A DNA stretch of 63,217 bases. It comes from Acidomonas methanolica. Its GTDB lineage: Bacteria > Pseudomonadota > Alphaproteobacteria > Acetobacterales > Acetobacteraceae. This document shows positions 17,460 through 27,092 of the stretch, in pieces. The notes beneath the pieces are model-generated. The model was not told the origin of the DNA, did not search any database, and was given only the letters and a program-made list of their open reading frames with translations. Every line of letters begins with the position of its first letter. Within the stretch, counting starts at the first letter, position 1. Location: positions 1 through 63,217 of the forward strand of contig NZ_SLZN01000017.1 in assembly GCF_004346035.1 (NCBI RefSeq), given 5' to 3'. The translations under genes and the position numbers were made by a program.

Positions 17460-18722
17460 CTACTTGGCCGGCGGTCGGGTGATGAGAAGTTCCCAGAGCT
17501 GGGCGAGGTCGCGCGCCCCGTCCTCACCCTGCACCTGCTCGAAGGTCGCCGCCGCATCTTTTGGCAGCCCCCCGTCCATCTCCGCCATGCCGTAATCCAG
17601 CAAGGCGATATCCGGGAAGCGCGGATGCTTGGCAAGCCCCTGCTTCATCAGCGCCAGCCCCTCCTGCACCTGACCGGCGAGCACCATATTGTATCCGGTG
17701 GTCAGGGCAGGTCCGGCATTCGGCGCGGAGGCCGCGCTCCGCGCGGCGGCGGTCAGGCCCGCCTTGACATCGGCGGCGCGGCTGACCGCCATCGCCTTCA
17801 GCTTCGCCTCGCGCGGCGCGCCGGCATCCTTGCCCAGCACGCCCCTGGCATAGCCCGAATCCATCACCTTGACGGCGAGTTGCGGCATGTTGCGCTGCAT
17901 CGCCCTTTCGGCGATGTCCATGTAATCCGACGGGTCCTTGAGCGTACCCGTCGCTTCGCGCAGACGCAGAAGGTTGAACTGCAAGGCTTCCGGCAGCTTG
18001 GCATTCGTCGCCAGCACGTGGATCAGCGCCGCCCAGTAATCCGGCTTCGAATAATATTTGGCCAGCAGCACGTAGCCATGCGTCTCGCCCGCATCGTCCT
18101 TCATCGCGTGATAGCAGGTCGTGAGAAACTGAAGCTGGTTCTCGGGCGGAACCTTCTTCGCCTTGATCTCCGCATTGACCTGATCCTGCAACACCCGCGC
18201 GGCGTTTTTGTAGTCCTTCTGGAGATAATAGGACTGCACGAGGATGGTCTGCATCTGCGGATTCGGACCCGCGGCCTTCAGATATTTCTCGATCAACGGA
18301 ACCGCGCGCGCATAGTCCTTGGCCTGATAGGCCATGGTGGCCTCGGCCATCATCATCTGCTGCTTGGCCGAGGCGGGCGTCCGCGATGAGGCGATCAGCA
18401 CGTCATAGGCCTTGATGGCCGCCGCCGTATCGCCCGACTGCGCCGCAACGGCCGCGCGCATCTGGGCGATGGTGTAGGTCTCATAGTCCGTCTTGCCGGA
18501 TACGGCGTCCGCCGCGTCCACATCCTGCATCGCCTTGGCATAGTTCTTCGCGGCCAGAGCGGACTGCGCCGCCTGGAGCGGCTTGCCCACGTTCGCGCTC
18601 AACATGTCTTCCGCCTGGGCGGCGCCGGAAAAACACGCGGCAACGGAAATGCCGACGGGAGCCGACAGCAGCACGCCGGTCAGAAATACGGCGTGCCGGT
18701 TACGGAACAATCGCAAAATCAC
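17460..18722 (-). CDS. secreted TPR-repeat protein of the TonB-ExbBD cluster
   Basis: A 420-residue protein with an N-terminal signal peptide ending near AAQAED and several tetratricopeptide-like helical repeats (QAAQSALAAKNYAKAMQDVD, AEATMAYQAKDYARAVPLIEKYL, VLQDQVNAEIKAKK). The start is GTG 18720-18722, overlapping the exbD stop (GTGA). TPR partners of TonB systems occur in several Proteobacteria, where they help envelope energy transduction; the exact job is not known from sequence. Rich in Met and Ala, with no catalytic motif. Confidence 0.85.
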   Translation of the reverse strand: MILRLFRNRHAVFLTGVLLSAPVGISVAACFSGAAQAEDMLSANVGKPLQAAQSALAAKNYAKAMQDVDAADAVSGKTDYETYTIAQMRAAVAAQSGDTAAAIKAYDVLIASSRTPASAKQQMMMAEATMAYQAKDYARAVPLIEKYLKAAGPNPQMQTILVQSYYLQKDYKNAARVLQDQVNAEIKAKKVPPENQLQFLTTCYHAMKDDAGETHGYVLLAKYYSKPDYWAALIHVLATNAKLPEALQFNLLRLREATGTLKDPSDYMDIAERAMQRNMPQLAVKVMDSGYARGVLGKDAGAPREAKLKAMAVSRAADVKAGLTAAARSAASAPNAGPALTTGYNMVLAGQVQEGLALMKQGLAKHPRFPDIALLDYGMAEMDGGLPKDAAATFEQVQGEDGARDLAQLWELLITRPPAK

Positions 18723-19153
18723 TGTCCTTCCATGAACTGGTCCTGGCCCACGATCCCGAGCTTCGTGACGCCCAAACGCTGGGCATCAGCCAGAACATGC
18801 GCAACCGTCTTGTAATCGGCCAGACGATTGGGGTGGATGTGCATTTCCGGCTGATCGGGCTGGGCGGCCGCGTTCATGAAATGCGCCTGGAGATCCTGCT
18901 CGCTGGTGATGGGCTGACCGTTCCAGGTGATCGAATTGTCAAAATCGATGGCGACGGTAACGACCTGCGGCTGCTCGGTCGTCGGCGGCGGGTTGCCCTG
19001 CGGCAGATCCAGCGCCACGGAATGTGTCTGCAAGGGAATGGTGATAATCAACATGATCAGCAGCACGAGCATCACGTCGATGAGGGGCGTCGTGTTGATA
19101 TCGACGATGCCTTCATCCTCGTGGGTGCTGTCCGATCCGACGCTCATGGCCAT
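18719..19153 (-). CDS. exbD: biopolymer transport protein ExbD (second copy)
   Basis: A 144-residue single-helix energiser subunit. Residues 1-20 are cytoplasmic, DINTTPLIDVMLVLLIMLII carries the membrane-embedded Asp needed for proton use, and the periplasmic part ends NRLADYKTVAHVLADAQRLG. It is about as long as the exbD copy 117 bases upstream but differs in sequence, so the two are paralogues and could form a mixed ExbB-ExbD-ExbD motor. A strong hairpin lies in the gap between them. Confidence 0.93.
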   Translation of the reverse strand: MAMSVGSDSTHEDEGIVDINTTPLIDVMLVLLIMLIITIPLQTHSVALDLPQGNPPPTTEQPQVVTVAIDFDNSITWNGQPITSEQDLQAHFMNAAAQPDQPEMHIHPNRLADYKTVAHVLADAQRLGVTKLGIVGQDQFMEGQ

Positions 19154-19177
19154 GACGGCATTCTCCGTTGGGCGAAT

Positions 19178-19208
19178 GCGTCGCGCCGCAAAAGAGGCGG
19201 CGCGACGC
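19178..19208 (-). promoter_or_regulatory. strong hairpin between the two exbD genes
   Basis: Arms of 12 bases (19178-19189 and 19197-19208, GCGTCGCGCCGC against its exact complement) surround a 7-base loop. No T-run follows on the minus strand, so it is not a classic terminator. It could stabilise or process the mRNA and set the ratio of the two ExbD proteins. The hairpin is seen; the role is inferred. Confidence 0.55.
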
Positions 19209-19270
19209 GAGTTTGAGTCAGCCGCCGGAACATCGGGGCGGCGTCCGGCGGGACAGGAGACATGGCGCGC

Positions 19271-19699
19271 TCACTCCTCGCTATGCGGCTGCTCCGTAAT
19301 GAAGTCGATACGATAGATACCCGCTTCCTGGCAGGTCGCGACAATGCGGCCCACCGCCTCGTACCGCGCCTTGCCGTCGCCGCGGATCTGGATCTGCGGC
19401 TGGGGCTTGAGCACCGCGACTTTCTCGAGACGATCGAGCAGGTCCTGATGCCCGCGAAGCGGCGTCTCGTTCCAGTAGGAGGTCCCGTCCGCCGTCACAG
19501 CCAGCACGATGTTGCCGGGCTTGGTCTGGGTCGGCTGGTTCGCGTCCTTGGGGAGTTGAACCTTGATGGTATGGGTCGCCACCGGAATGGTGATGAGAAA
19601 GATGATGAGCAGAACAAGCATGACGTCGACGAGTGGCGTCGTGTTGATCGCCGAGACAACCTCGTCTTCGTCGCCGCTCCCGCCGACTTGCATGGCCAT
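19271..19699 (-). CDS. exbD: biopolymer transport protein ExbD (first copy)
   Basis: A 142-residue ExbD with an N-terminal cytoplasmic tail, the membrane helix SAINTTPLVDVMLVLLIIFL containing the conserved proton-relay Asp, and a periplasmic domain ending near EAGIYRIDFITEQPHSEE. It starts 3 bases after exbB. Together with ExbB and TonB it powers outer-membrane receptors for iron chelates and other ligands. A second, different exbD follows. Confidence 0.94.
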   Translation of the reverse strand: MAMQVGGSGDEDEVVSAINTTPLVDVMLVLLIIFLITIPVATHTIKVQLPKDANQPTQTKPGNIVLAVTADGTSYWNETPLRGHQDLLDRLEKVAVLKPQPQIQIRGDGKARYEAVGRIVATCQEAGIYRIDFITEQPHSEE

Positions 19700-19702
19700 G
19701 GT

Positions 19703-20752
19703 TCAGGCAACCCGCTCGCTGGTGGTGATCGTGGTGGGGGAGTGGTCCGGCGTGATGACCGGACCGGAGCCGTGGCGGAAACCACCCATCAGGACGGACT
19801 GGACGTCGGCGCCGAAGTTGCGCACGCGGTCCATGCAGCCCTTGTTCCGGCGGACCAGCAGGTTGTAGCCCAGAACCGCGGGAACGGCGGTGGCCAGACC
19901 GATCGCCGTCATGATCAGCGATTCACCGACCGGACCGGCAACCTTGTCGATCGAGGCCTGACCCGCGATGCCGATGGCCGTCAGCGCGTGATAGATACCC
20001 CAGACCGTGCCGAACAGACCGACGAACGGCGAAGTGGAACCGACCGTGCCGAGGAAGGCCAGGCCGCCCTGAAGGCGCGTATTGATCATGTCGACCGAAC
20101 GCTGGACCGACATCGCCACCCAGCCGTGCAGGTCGATCGAATCACGCATCGAGCCCTCGTGATGCTCGGCTGCGACGATGCCCGTCTCGGCGATATAGCG
20201 GAAGGGCGAGGCGGCCTTCAGCGAGGCGGCGCCTTCCTGGATGGTCGGCTTGGTCCAGAAGATCCTGGCCGCTTCCTTCGAGGCGGAGAAAACCTTGGCC
20301 TGCTCGATGAACTTCGTGACCATGATGATCCACGTTCCGGCGGACATGATCACCATGATGAGCAGCACGCCGCGCGCGATCACGTCACCATTGGCCCAGA
20401 GGGCCTTGAGGCCATAGGGATTTTCCTTGGTTTCCGTCTCCGAGGCGGGGGCAGGTGCGGGAGCCGGCGCGGCCTCGGCAGGCGCTGCGGCCGCGGGAGC
20501 AGCGGCGTCAGGCGCAGGAGCCGCCGCGTCAGGCGCGGGAGCCGGAGCCGCCGAACCGGCAGGAGCCGAGGCGTCGGGCGCCGGGGCCGCCGTATCAGGG
20601 GCGGGCGCGGGTGTCGTCGCCGGAGCGTTCGGATCGGAACTCGGCGCCGCCTGCGCGAAGGCGACAGCCGGCAGAGCCATGCTCTGGCCCATGGCCAGCG
20701 TCACCGCCAGGGCCGGGGCGGCAAGAGCGGGAAGGCGGAACAGTCTCGTCAT
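19703..20752 (-). CDS. exbB: ExbB/TolQ-family proton channel with Pro/Ala-rich N-terminal extension
   Basis: About 349 residues. A signal-peptide-like N-terminus (ending VAFAQA) is followed by some 75 residues of low-complexity Ala/Pro/Asp repeats, then the three-helix MotA/TolQ/ExbB core: GVLLIMVIMSAGTWIIMVTK, then GLAFLGTVGSTSPFVGLFGT and the final helix near the end with AVPAVLGYNLLVRR. ATG 20750-20752 has GGAG three bases upstream; ATG 20759-20761 is an alternative. The long periplasmic extension is seen in some other acetic acid bacteria and may reach TonB or the TPR protein. Confidence 0.93.
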   Translation of the reverse strand: MTRLFRLPALAAPALAVTLAMGQSMALPAVAFAQAAPSSDPNAPATTPAPAPDTAAPAPDASAPAGSAAPAPAPDAAAPAPDAAAPAAAAPAEAAPAPAPAPASETETKENPYGLKALWANGDVIARGVLLIMVIMSAGTWIIMVTKFIEQAKVFSASKEAARIFWTKPTIQEGAASLKAASPFRYIAETGIVAAEHHEGSMRDSIDLHGWVAMSVQRSVDMINTRLQGGLAFLGTVGSTSPFVGLFGTVWGIYHALTAIGIAGQASIDKVAGPVGESLIMTAIGLATAVPAVLGYNLLVRRNKGCMDRVRNFGADVQSVLMGGFRHGSGPVITPDHSPTTITTSERVA

Positions 20753-20780
20753 AAACTCCATATCCTCTGAGAAAAGAGCA

Positions 20781-20792
20781 TTCTCGCGAGAA
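20781..20792. promoter_or_regulatory. 12-bp palindrome upstream of exbB
   Basis: TTCTCGCGAGAA is a perfect palindrome 28 bases upstream of the exbB start, in the unusually long tonB-exbB gap. It could be an operator or a small hairpin in the transcript. Nothing else in the gap (20753-20960) is recognisable. Confidence 0.3.
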
Positions 20793-20960
20793 ACCCCGCT
20801 CGCTCGTGAAACCCTGGCTGCACCGCCTGAAAACCGCCTTGGGCACCGCATCGGGAACCCGGGCCATGAACCGGCGTTGCATGTTCCGGCAAGGCTTGCG
20901 CCGACCGGAGTCCCTTATTGCAGACCGGTGCACCCGCGAATGCGATGCCCCGGCGCACCT

Positions 20961-21626
<666 letters not shown>

Positions 21627-21760
21627 CGAATGAAACCCTCCAAATCCACGTTCCTTTTCACCCTGCCCATCTGGCCGCCCGAACCATGCCGACGCAGCGC
21701 CGGATCAGGTCCGGCACCATGACGCACGAACGGATTCGCCCCGCGCCATTCGTGGCGAGC

Positions 21761-21804
21761 ATGGCACCTGTGCATTTTGGGCAAAACTATGGCACCTGTG
21801 TCAA
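21761..21804 (-). promoter_or_regulatory. candidate tonB promoter with two direct repeats
   Basis: On the minus strand a perfect TTGACA (21799-21804) is followed after 19 bases by CAAAAT as a possible -10. Two identical 12-mers, CACAGGTGCCAT, lie at 21789-21800 and 21761-21772, 28 bases apart: one overlaps the -35 and the other sits just beyond the -10. This looks like a pair of regulator half-sites. It does not resemble a Fur box. The 21627-22000 gap otherwise contains only the prfB terminator. Confidence 0.45.
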
Positions 21805-21932
21805 GCATGATTACGACGCAACCCAATGAAATACCGCAGCTCCGCTCCTCGGATCGTTGTCGCGGCGGGGTATCAGAGACATTCGCCGGCCGATCTGCAA
21901 GCGGAATGTTTGGAAATTTCCCTTACATAGGC

Positions 21933-21962
21933 AAAAAAAATGCCCGGCGCGTTGCCGGGCAT
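21933..21962 (-). terminator. Rho-independent terminator of prfB
   Basis: On the minus strand the stem ATGCCCGGC/GCCGGGCAT encloses the loop AACGC and is followed directly by eight T residues. It lies about 40 bases past the prfB stop and separates it from the tonB cluster. Confidence 0.9.
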
Positions 21963-22000
21963 AAATTTATCATGAATCCGCAGGCGTCGGGACGGCATTT

Positions 22001-23132
22001 TCATTGCGCCGTCGCACTGGCCTCCGAGCGCGTGGCTCCCACGCGCTGGGCCAGCGCCGCCGCCATGAAATCGTCCAGCGACCCGTCGAGAACCGCCTCC
22101 GGATTCCCCTTTTCCACCCCTGTGCGGAGATCCTTCACGAGCTGGTAGGGCGCCAGCACATAGGAGCGGATCTGGTGGCCCCAGCCGATATCGGTCTTGG
22201 CCGCCTCGGTCTGCGCCGCCGCCGCCTCGCGTTTCTGAAGCTCGGCCTCATAGAGCCGCGCCTTCAGCATCTGCATCGCGGTGGCGCGGTTGCGATGCTG
22301 GGAGCGGTCCGTCTGGCATGCCACGACGATTCCCGTCGGCATATGCGTGATGCGAATCGCCGAATCGGTCTTGTTGACGTGCTGCCCCCCCGCGCCCGAG
22401 GCGCGGAACGTGTCCACCTTCAGGTCCGAGTCGTTGATCTGAATCTCGATCGTGTCGTCCACCACGGGATAGACCCAGACCGATGCGAAGGAGGTCTGCC
22501 GCCGCGCCGCCGCGTCGAAAGGCGAGATGCGCACCAGCCGATGCACCCCGGCCTCGGTCTTGAGCCAGCCATAGGCGTTCGGCCCCTCGACCAGCAGGGT
22601 CGCGGATTTGAGCCCGGCCTGCTCGCCCTCGCTGCTCTCCATCAGCGTGACCTTGTATCCCCGCCGCTCGGCCCAGCGCGTGTACATCCGCAACAGCATC
22701 TCGGCCCAGTCCTGAGCCTCCGTGCCGCCCGCGCCCGCGTTCACCTCGAGATAACAATCGTTCGAATCGGCCTCGCCGGACAGGAGACTCTCGATCTGCC
22801 GCGCATGGGCCTGCCCGGCCAGCCCGCGCAGGGTTGCCGTCGCCTCGGCCACGGTGGCCTCGTCCCCCTCCTCCTCGGCGAGGACGGCAAGCTCCGCCAT
22901 ATCCGCCGCGTCCCGCTCGATCCGGAGCACGCCCTCGATCTGCCCGGCCAGCAGCGTGCGCTCGCGCATCAGCTTCTGGGCGGCTTCGGCGTCATTCCAG
23001 AGATCGGGTTCCTCGGCGCGGTGATTCAGTTCGGCGAGACGCGCCTGGGACGCATCCCAGTCAAAGATGCCTCCTCAGCAGCGCCACCGACTGCTTGATC
23101 TGCTCGGACAGGGCCTCGGTTTCGGCCGACAT
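22001..23132 (-). CDS. prfB: peptide chain release factor 2 with programmed +1 frameshift
   Basis: Two frames join to a 376-residue RF2. Codons 1-23 run from ATG 23130-23132 to CTT; an in-frame TGA (23061-23063) follows, and reading continues in the +1 frame after skipping T23063, giving [20 protein letters not shown] onward. The protein has the RF2 SPF recognition tripeptide (VRISPFDAA) and the catalytic GGQ ([18 protein letters not shown]). Frame 2 alone has no suitable start before 22969. RF2 reads UGA/UAA, so the site gives the classic self-regulation. Confidence 0.95.
23060..23075 (-). promoter_or_regulatory. prfB +1 programmed frameshift site
   Basis: Minus strand reads AGGAGGCATCTTTGAC. 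The internal Shine-Dalgarno AGGAGG sits three bases before the slippery CTT, followed by the TGA stop and C, exactly the arrangement of the E. coli prfB site (AGGGGGTATCTTTGAC). Confidence 0.95.
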
Positions 23133-23180
23133 GCGGTGTGAACTCCTTACGATCGGGTGCGCATTGCACCGAAGCCGGCG

Positions 23181-25928
23181 TCAATACAGGCCGCCGACGC
23201 CGATGTCACCTGTCTGCGCCGGCGGCGGCCGGCCGGAGGCGGCGCCGGGTGCTGACGAAACGCCGGGCGAGGATTGCGCGGCCGGCGCTTCGGCCATGTC
23301 GGCCTCGGTGTCGGAAATATTCTCCGCCCCGGTATCGGACGCCGTCAGAGCCTCGGTGCCCGCGCCGAATCCGTGCAGCGCGACGCTCATCCCCGGCACC
23401 TGATCGGGCTTGAACGCGTCCACCGCCAGCAGACGCCCCGTGCTGTATCGCGCCAGCACCATGTCCGGCGGCGCGCGGAAGGAGAGTTTCGGACGGGAGG
23501 CCAGCGCCACCTTCATCATCTTGTTCCAGATCGGCCCCGCGATCCGCCCGCCATCCTCGTTCTTGCCGAGAGACTGCGGCTGGTCGAATCCGACCCACAC
23601 CACCGTCACCAGGTCGGGCGAGAACCCGGCGAACCAGGCGTCATGGAAATCCTGGCTCGTCCCGGTCTTGCCCGCGATTTCCCGGTCGATCCCCTGCCCG
23701 GCGAGCGTTCCCGTCCCGCGCGCGATGACATCCTGCATCATGGTGACGATCTGAAAGGTGCTGTCCTCGCTGGCCATGCGCGGACGATCGTCCCTGATCA
23801 CCGGCACCTCGATACTGCCTGCCGGCGGCAGGGCGGGAGCCACGGGCGCGACGACGGGAGTCAGCGGGGGCGCGCCGGGCGCGGGCTGGGCGGCGGCCAC
23901 GGCTGGAGGCACGGCGGGGGGCGCATCGAGATGGATATCGGCGGCCGGGGCCTGCATCATCGTTCCCAGCGTCAATCCCGGCTGCTTCCAGATGACGGTG
24001 CCTTCCCGATCCTGCACCGTGTCGATCAGCGACGGCACGACGATATGGCCGCCTGCCGCGATGGAGGCGTAGGCCGCGGCCTCGCGCATCACCGTCGTCT
24101 CCACCGCGCCCAGCGCGGCGGGCAGGACATGCGGCATCTTCTCGACCAGACCGGCCTTGACCGCCATATCCGCCACAGCCTTCATGCCGAGATAGGCGGC
24201 AAGCCGGATGGTCACGAGATTGCGGCTCTCGCGCAGTGCGTCGTGCAGGGTGGTCGGGCCCCAATTGTCCTTCTCGTAGTTCTTCGGATGCCAGTCGCCA
24301 TAGGAGACCGGCCCGTCATCGAACTTCTCCGAGGGCGGCACGCCCTTCTCCATCGCCGCCAGATAGACGAACGGCTTGAAGGACGATCCCGGCTGGCGCA
24401 ACGCCTGGGTCGCGCGATTGAACTGCGAGTCGCGGAAGGACCATCCTCCCACCATCGCCAGCACCCGCCCGGTCCGCACATCCATCGTGACCAGCGCGCC
24501 CTCGACCTGAGGAATCTGGCGAATCGCCACGCCGCCATCCGCCTGTGGTTCGATCAGCACCAGATCCCCGGCATGCGGATAGCGGAACAGCCGCATCCAC
24601 CCGGCATCGGCCCCCAGCAGCGTGCCGGTGCGCGGCTCGCCGCCCTCGATCCAGCCGATCTTCCCGGCCGCGGGAGACAGGATGACGCCCAACCGCCAGC
24701 GATCCAGCATTCCGGCGGGCGGTTTCGCCGCTTTCAGCGCCGCCACCCACGCGTCATCGGCCGTCGAATGGGGTGGCAGGGTCACATGCCCCACCGCGCC
24801 GCGCCAGCCGCCGTGACTGCGGTCATAGGTCATCAGCCCTTCGCGCAGGATGCGCGTCGCCTCGTTCTGCAACGCCGGATCGAGGCTGGTATGCACCTCC
24901 AGCCCGCTGCGCGTGGCGATGGTCTCGCCATATTTCTCGATGAGCTGACGCCGCACCTCCGAGCCGAACCATTCGGAATTGGGCAGCGGGCCGAACCGCT
25001 CCTTGTTGTGCGGCACCAGCGGCTCCGCCTCCGCCGCCCGTGCGGCTTCCGGCGTCAGCGCGCCGATCTCCAGCATGCGGCCGAGCACCCAGTTCCGCCG
25101 CGCGACCGCCGCCTCGGGATGACGGAACGGATCGTAGTTCGACGGCGACTTGGGCAGCGCGGCCAGCGTCGCCGCCTCGGCATCGGTCAACTGGTCGAGC
25201 GTCTTGTTGAAGAAGGTCTGCGCCGCCGCCGCCACGCCATAGGCGCGCCCCCCGAGATAGATGCCGTTGAGATAGATTTCGAGGATCTTGTCCTTGCTCA
25301 GCGTCTGCTCGATCCGGATGGCGAGCATCGCCTCCTCGATCTTGCGCTCGATGGTCAGCGCGTTGCTGTCCAGCACCATGTTGCGCGCGACCTGCTGGGT
25401 GATCGTCGAGGCGCCGATCGGCCGCCGCCCCTCGGGGCGCGTGAGATTGAACATCTCCGCGCGCAGGATCGCCAGCGGGTCGATGCCCCGATGGGTGTAG
25501 AAATGCTGGTCTTCGGCGGCGACGAAAGCGTTCTTCACCCGATCGGGAATCGCCATGATCGGCACATAGATGCGCCGTTCCGCCGCGAGTTCCGCCATCA
25601 GCCGGTCGTCGCCCGCATAGATCCGGCTCACCGTCGGCGGCTGATAGTCCTTCAGGCTCTTCACGCTCGGCAGATGCGCGGCGATCGTCTCATACCGGTC
25701 CCAGATCACCAGCACCCCGCCGGTGAACCCCACGATCGCCACGCCGAGGGCGATCGCAGCCACACGCCGCACGCCGCGATAGCGCGGGCCACGCGGCATC
25801 GGTCCGCCGCCGGGCAGGAACCGGCCGCCGGATCGCGTGAACCGGCCGCCCCGGCCGGTTCCGGAATCGGGCGCGTCGCGCAACCAGATCAGGCCGGGAA
25901 AGGATTTTGAGGATACAAACCGACTCAT
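23181..25928 (-). CDS. mrcA: penicillin-binding protein 1A, bifunctional transglycosylase/transpeptidase
   Basis: A 915-residue class A PBP. A basic, Gly-rich cytoplasmic tail (residues 1-55) precedes the anchor helix near 60-80. The glycosyltransferase domain has EDQHFYTHRGIDPLAILRA and GASTITQQVARN; an OB-like insert follows; the transpeptidase motifs are SSFKPF (SxxK), SRN and KTGTSQ. A Pro/Ala-rich insertion interrupts the transpeptidase region and the last 70 residues are acidic and low in complexity. ATG 25926-25928 has AAGGAG seven bases upstream. It lies 48 bases downstream-oriented from prfB in the same direction. Confidence 0.94.
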   Translation of the reverse strand: MSRFVSSKSFPGLIWLRDAPDSGTGRGGRFTRSGGRFLPGGGPMPRGPRYRGVRRVAAIALGVAIVGFTGGVLVIWDRYETIAAHLPSVKSLKDYQPPTVSRIYAGDDRLMAELAAERRIYVPIMAIPDRVKNAFVAAEDQHFYTHRGIDPLAILRAEMFNLTRPEGRRPIGASTITQQVARNMVLDSNALTIERKIEEAMLAIRIEQTLSKDKILEIYLNGIYLGGRAYGVAAAAQTFFNKTLDQLTDAEAATLAALPKSPSNYDPFRHPEAAVARRNWVLGRMLEIGALTPEAARAAEAEPLVPHNKERFGPLPNSEWFGSEVRRQLIEKYGETIATRSGLEVHTSLDPALQNEATRILREGLMTYDRSHGGWRGAVGHVTLPPHSTADDAWVAALKAAKPPAGMLDRWRLGVILSPAAGKIGWIEGGEPRTGTLLGADAGWMRLFRYPHAGDLVLIEPQADGGVAIRQIPQVEGALVTMDVRTGRVLAMVGGWSFRDSQFNRATQALRQPGSSFKPFVYLAAMEKGVPPSEKFDDGPVSYGDWHPKNYEKDNWGPTTLHDALRESRNLVTIRLAAYLGMKAVADMAVKAGLVEKMPHVLPAALGAVETTVMREAAAYASIAAGGHIVVPSLIDTVQDREGTVIWKQPGLTLGTMMQAPAADIHLDAPPAVPPAVAAAQPAPGAPPLTPVVAPVAPALPPAGSIEVPVIRDDRPRMASEDSTFQIVTMMQDVIARGTGTLAGQGIDREIAGKTGTSQDFHDAWFAGFSPDLVTVVWVGFDQPQSLGKNEDGGRIAGPIWNKMMKVALASRPKLSFRAPPDMVLARYSTGRLLAVDAFKPDQVPGMSVALHGFGAGTEALTASDTGAENISDTEADMAEAPAAQSSPGVSSAPGAASGRPPPAQTGDIGVGGLY

Positions 25929-26025
25929 ATCCCGCTCCTTACCATTCCCGGTGCCGCGAGTCGCCTCGGTCTCGTCGCATATTTGAATTTTGGAGCACCT
26001 TTCGGGCCGCCACGCAGGATTCCGC

Positions 26026-26910
26026 TCAACCCCGCGCCGCTTCCCACACCGCGCGCCCCTGCCGGTCGAGTTCTTCCATCTCATGCGCGCTCAGCACGAT
26101 CCCGGCGGCGCGCACGTTCTCCTCCAGATGGTCCGGACTGCCCGTGCCGGGAATCGGCAGCATGACCGACGAGCGCCGCAACAGCCAGGCCAGCGCCACG
26201 GTGCCCGGCGCCACCCCCTTCTCCCCCGCGATCCGGTCGAGCGCCGAGCCAGGCCGCGCCAGAGCGCCCGCCGCCAGCGGCGCCCAGGGAATGAAGCCGA
26301 TTCCCTCACGCTCGCAATGCTCCAGCACATCCTCCGATTTGCGATCCACGAGATTGAACCGGTTCTGCACCGTCGCCACCGGGAAGAAGCGCCGCGCCGA
26401 TTCGATCGTCTCCACATCGACCTCGGAAAGACCGACATGCCGGATCAACCCCTCCTCGCGCATCTTCGCGATGGCCTCGAACTGCCGTTCCGCCGGGCAA
26501 TCCGGGCCGACACGATGCAACTGCCAGAGATCGATCCGCTCCAGCTTCAGCCGCCGCAGCGACATCAGCACGCATTGCCGCAGATAATCGGGATTGCCCA
26601 CCGGCCGCCAGATATCCGGCCCATGGCGCGTATGACCGCCTTTCGTCGCGATCACGAGGCCCTTGTAAGGAAACAGCGCCTCGCGGATCAGATCCTCGGA
26701 AACGAACGGTCCATAGGAATCCGCCGTGTCGATGAAGTCGATCCCGAGTTCCGGCACGCGCCGCAATGTCGCCAGCGCCCTGCCCCGGTCCGGCGGCTCG
26801 CCCCAGATTCCCGCGCCGGTGATCCGCATCGCCCCGAACCCGAGCCGCACCACATGGAGATCGCCGCCGATCCGGAATGTCCCCGCCGCGCGAGCGTCAC
26901 TATGCGCCAT
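26026..26910 (-). CDS. aldo/keto reductase family protein
   Basis: A 294-residue NADPH-dependent TIM-barrel oxidoreductase. Visible family features are FGAMRITG, the [19 protein letters not shown] motif with the catalytic Asp and Tyr, VIATKGG with the catalytic Lys, and the C-terminal [17 protein letters not shown] cofactor loop. The position of the usual active-site His is in DLWQLHRVG. The substrate cannot be told from sequence. It stands alone between PBP1A and DegP, with gaps of 97 and 182 bases. Confidence 0.88.
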   Translation of the reverse strand: MAHSDARAAGTFRIGGDLHVVRLGFGAMRITGAGIWGEPPDRGRALATLRRVPELGIDFIDTADSYGPFVSEDLIREALFPYKGLVIATKGGHTRHGPDIWRPVGNPDYLRQCVLMSLRRLKLERIDLWQLHRVGPDCPAERQFEAIAKMREEGLIRHVGLSEVDVETIESARRFFPVATVQNRFNLVDRKSEDVLEHCEREGIGFIPWAPLAAGALARPGSALDRIAGEKGVAPGTVALAWLLRRSSVMLPIPGTGSPDHLEENVRAAGIVLSAHEMEELDRQGRAVWEAARG

Positions 26911-27092
26911 GAATCCTCTCCTCCAGAGCCTGTCGAGTCAGATATGGGCACATTCGAGCCGGTGACGACCCCCTCACAACCAGGACAGAGAGACAGTCAC
27001 GATGCCGGGACGAACGCCGACGGGCCAGGACAGAGCCCGCCGGCGAGAGGATCGGGACGAAGGAGCGAAAACCGCGCGCTCCTGCAACGGCA

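Noticed and set aside
20440-20640. Ala/Pro/Asp repeats in exbB as a sign of a frameshift or CRISPR-like array
   Set aside because: The frame is continuous and the repeats are codon-level low complexity in a periplasmic linker, not spaced identical repeats. No CRISPR array was seen anywhere.
22001-22969. prfB as a truncated pseudogene because its frame starts at 22969
   Set aside because: The missing N-terminus is encoded upstream through a canonical +1 frameshift site, so the gene is intact.
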